Assembly: GCA_036263655.1 (NCBI GenBank)
Contig: DATAGP010000013.1
Coordinates: forward strand, 124,001 to 188,000
DNA length: 64,000 nt
Source of the DNA: Schlegelella_A sp036263655
GTDB lineage: Bacteria > Pseudomonadota > Gammaproteobacteria > Burkholderiales > Burkholderiaceae_C
Reading direction: 5' to 3'
Within the stretch, counting starts at the first letter, position 1. Each line of letters starts with the position of its first letter. The notes below the pieces were generated by a model. That model was given only the letters and a program-made list of their open reading frames with translations. It did not search any database and was not told where the DNA came from. The position numbers were made by a program, and so were the translations under genes. Below are positions 63,897 through 64,000 of this stretch, piece after piece.

Positions 63897-64000
63897 ATGC
63901 CCGCACGCGACCTCCCGGACTTCGTCCAAGCCCTGCCCAACGGCGTCGCGGTGATCGACACCGGCTTTCATCGGGCCCTCTTCGATGCCTCCTACCTGGT
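63897..64000 (+). CDS. MBL-fold metallo-hydrolase, N-terminal fragment (cut by window edge)
   Basis: The last 104 bases encode the first 34 residues, MPARDLPDFVQALPNGVAVI followed by DTGFHRALFDASYLV. This beginning is known from a family of glyoxalase II-like metallo-beta-lactamase-fold proteins in Betaproteobacteria, where a D-T-G and the HxHxD motif follow shortly. Those motifs lie outside the window, so the assignment rests on the N-terminus. Confidence 0.55.
   Translation, partial: MPARDLPDFVQALPNGVAVIDTGFHRALFDASYL

Overview
The window is about 64 kb of very GC-rich DNA, densely coding, with GTG and TTG starts common alongside ATG. The gene order sdhCDABE-gltA-leuCDB-asd-fimV-truA-trpFBA-accD-folC-SPOR-cvpA-purF-metZ-gltX, with mdh divergent from sdhC and acnA nearby, is the arrangement known from Betaproteobacteria, especially Burkholderiales. 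I infer a chromosomal segment of an aerobic, metabolically broad betaproteobacterium. No insertion sequence, prophage, CRISPR array or rRNA was seen.

Region 1 (1-17728) is an acyl-CoA catabolism island. A FadB/FadJ-type protein (cut by the left edge) and a thiolase run leftward. Rightward runs a tight operon: short-chain dehydrogenase, carboxyltransferase, acyl-CoA dehydrogenase, biotin carboxylase/BCCP, second acyl-CoA dehydrogenase, hotdog thioesterase. Facing it is a leftward Liv-type ABC importer operon (livH, livM, livG, livF, an AMP-forming acyl-CoA ligase, a periplasmic binding protein). A TetR regulator and an enoyl-CoA hydratase follow rightward. Two similar palindromes, one between thiolase and dehydrogenase and one in front of tetR, suggest one TetR regulon for importing a carboxylic acid, activating it to a CoA thioester and degrading it through a carboxylation step.

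Region 2 (17804-20819) is an alkylation-repair cassette: an AdaA-AraC-AlkA fusion overlapping an O6-alkylguanine methyltransferase, followed by an overlapping EamA-family transporter. A cysteine-bearing exported protein of unknown function (20826-21299) lies on the opposite strand.

Region 3 (21629-32327) is a phosphonate island: a GntR/FCD regulator with its own promoter-operator, PhnD, PhnC, two PhnE permeases, phosphonoacetate hydrolase (PhnA), an iron-type alcohol dehydrogenase, phosphonoacetaldehyde dehydrogenase (PhnY), a D-2-hydroxyacid dehydrogenase and a D-aminoacylase-like amidohydrolase. No AEP transaminase (PhnW), phosphonatase (PhnX) or C-P lyase gene is present in the window.

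Region 4 (32346-47034, leftward) is one unbroken run from a good sigma70-type promoter before fimV to a terminator after tRNA-Asp: fimV, truA, trpF, trpB, trpA, accD, folC, a SPOR protein, cvpA, purF, metZ, gltX and tRNA genes for Ala, Glu and Asp. Region 5 (47134-56611, leftward) holds sdhCDAB-sdhE, a terminator-like hairpin, then gltA, leuC, leuD, leuB and asd. Region 6 (56719-64000, mostly rightward) carries mdh, an exported unknown protein, serC, an AbrB/PIN toxin-antitoxin pair with a palindromic promoter, acnA, a small lipoprotein on the other strand, and the start of an MBL-fold hydrolase. mdh, sdh, gltA and acn together give much of the TCA cycle in 16 kb.
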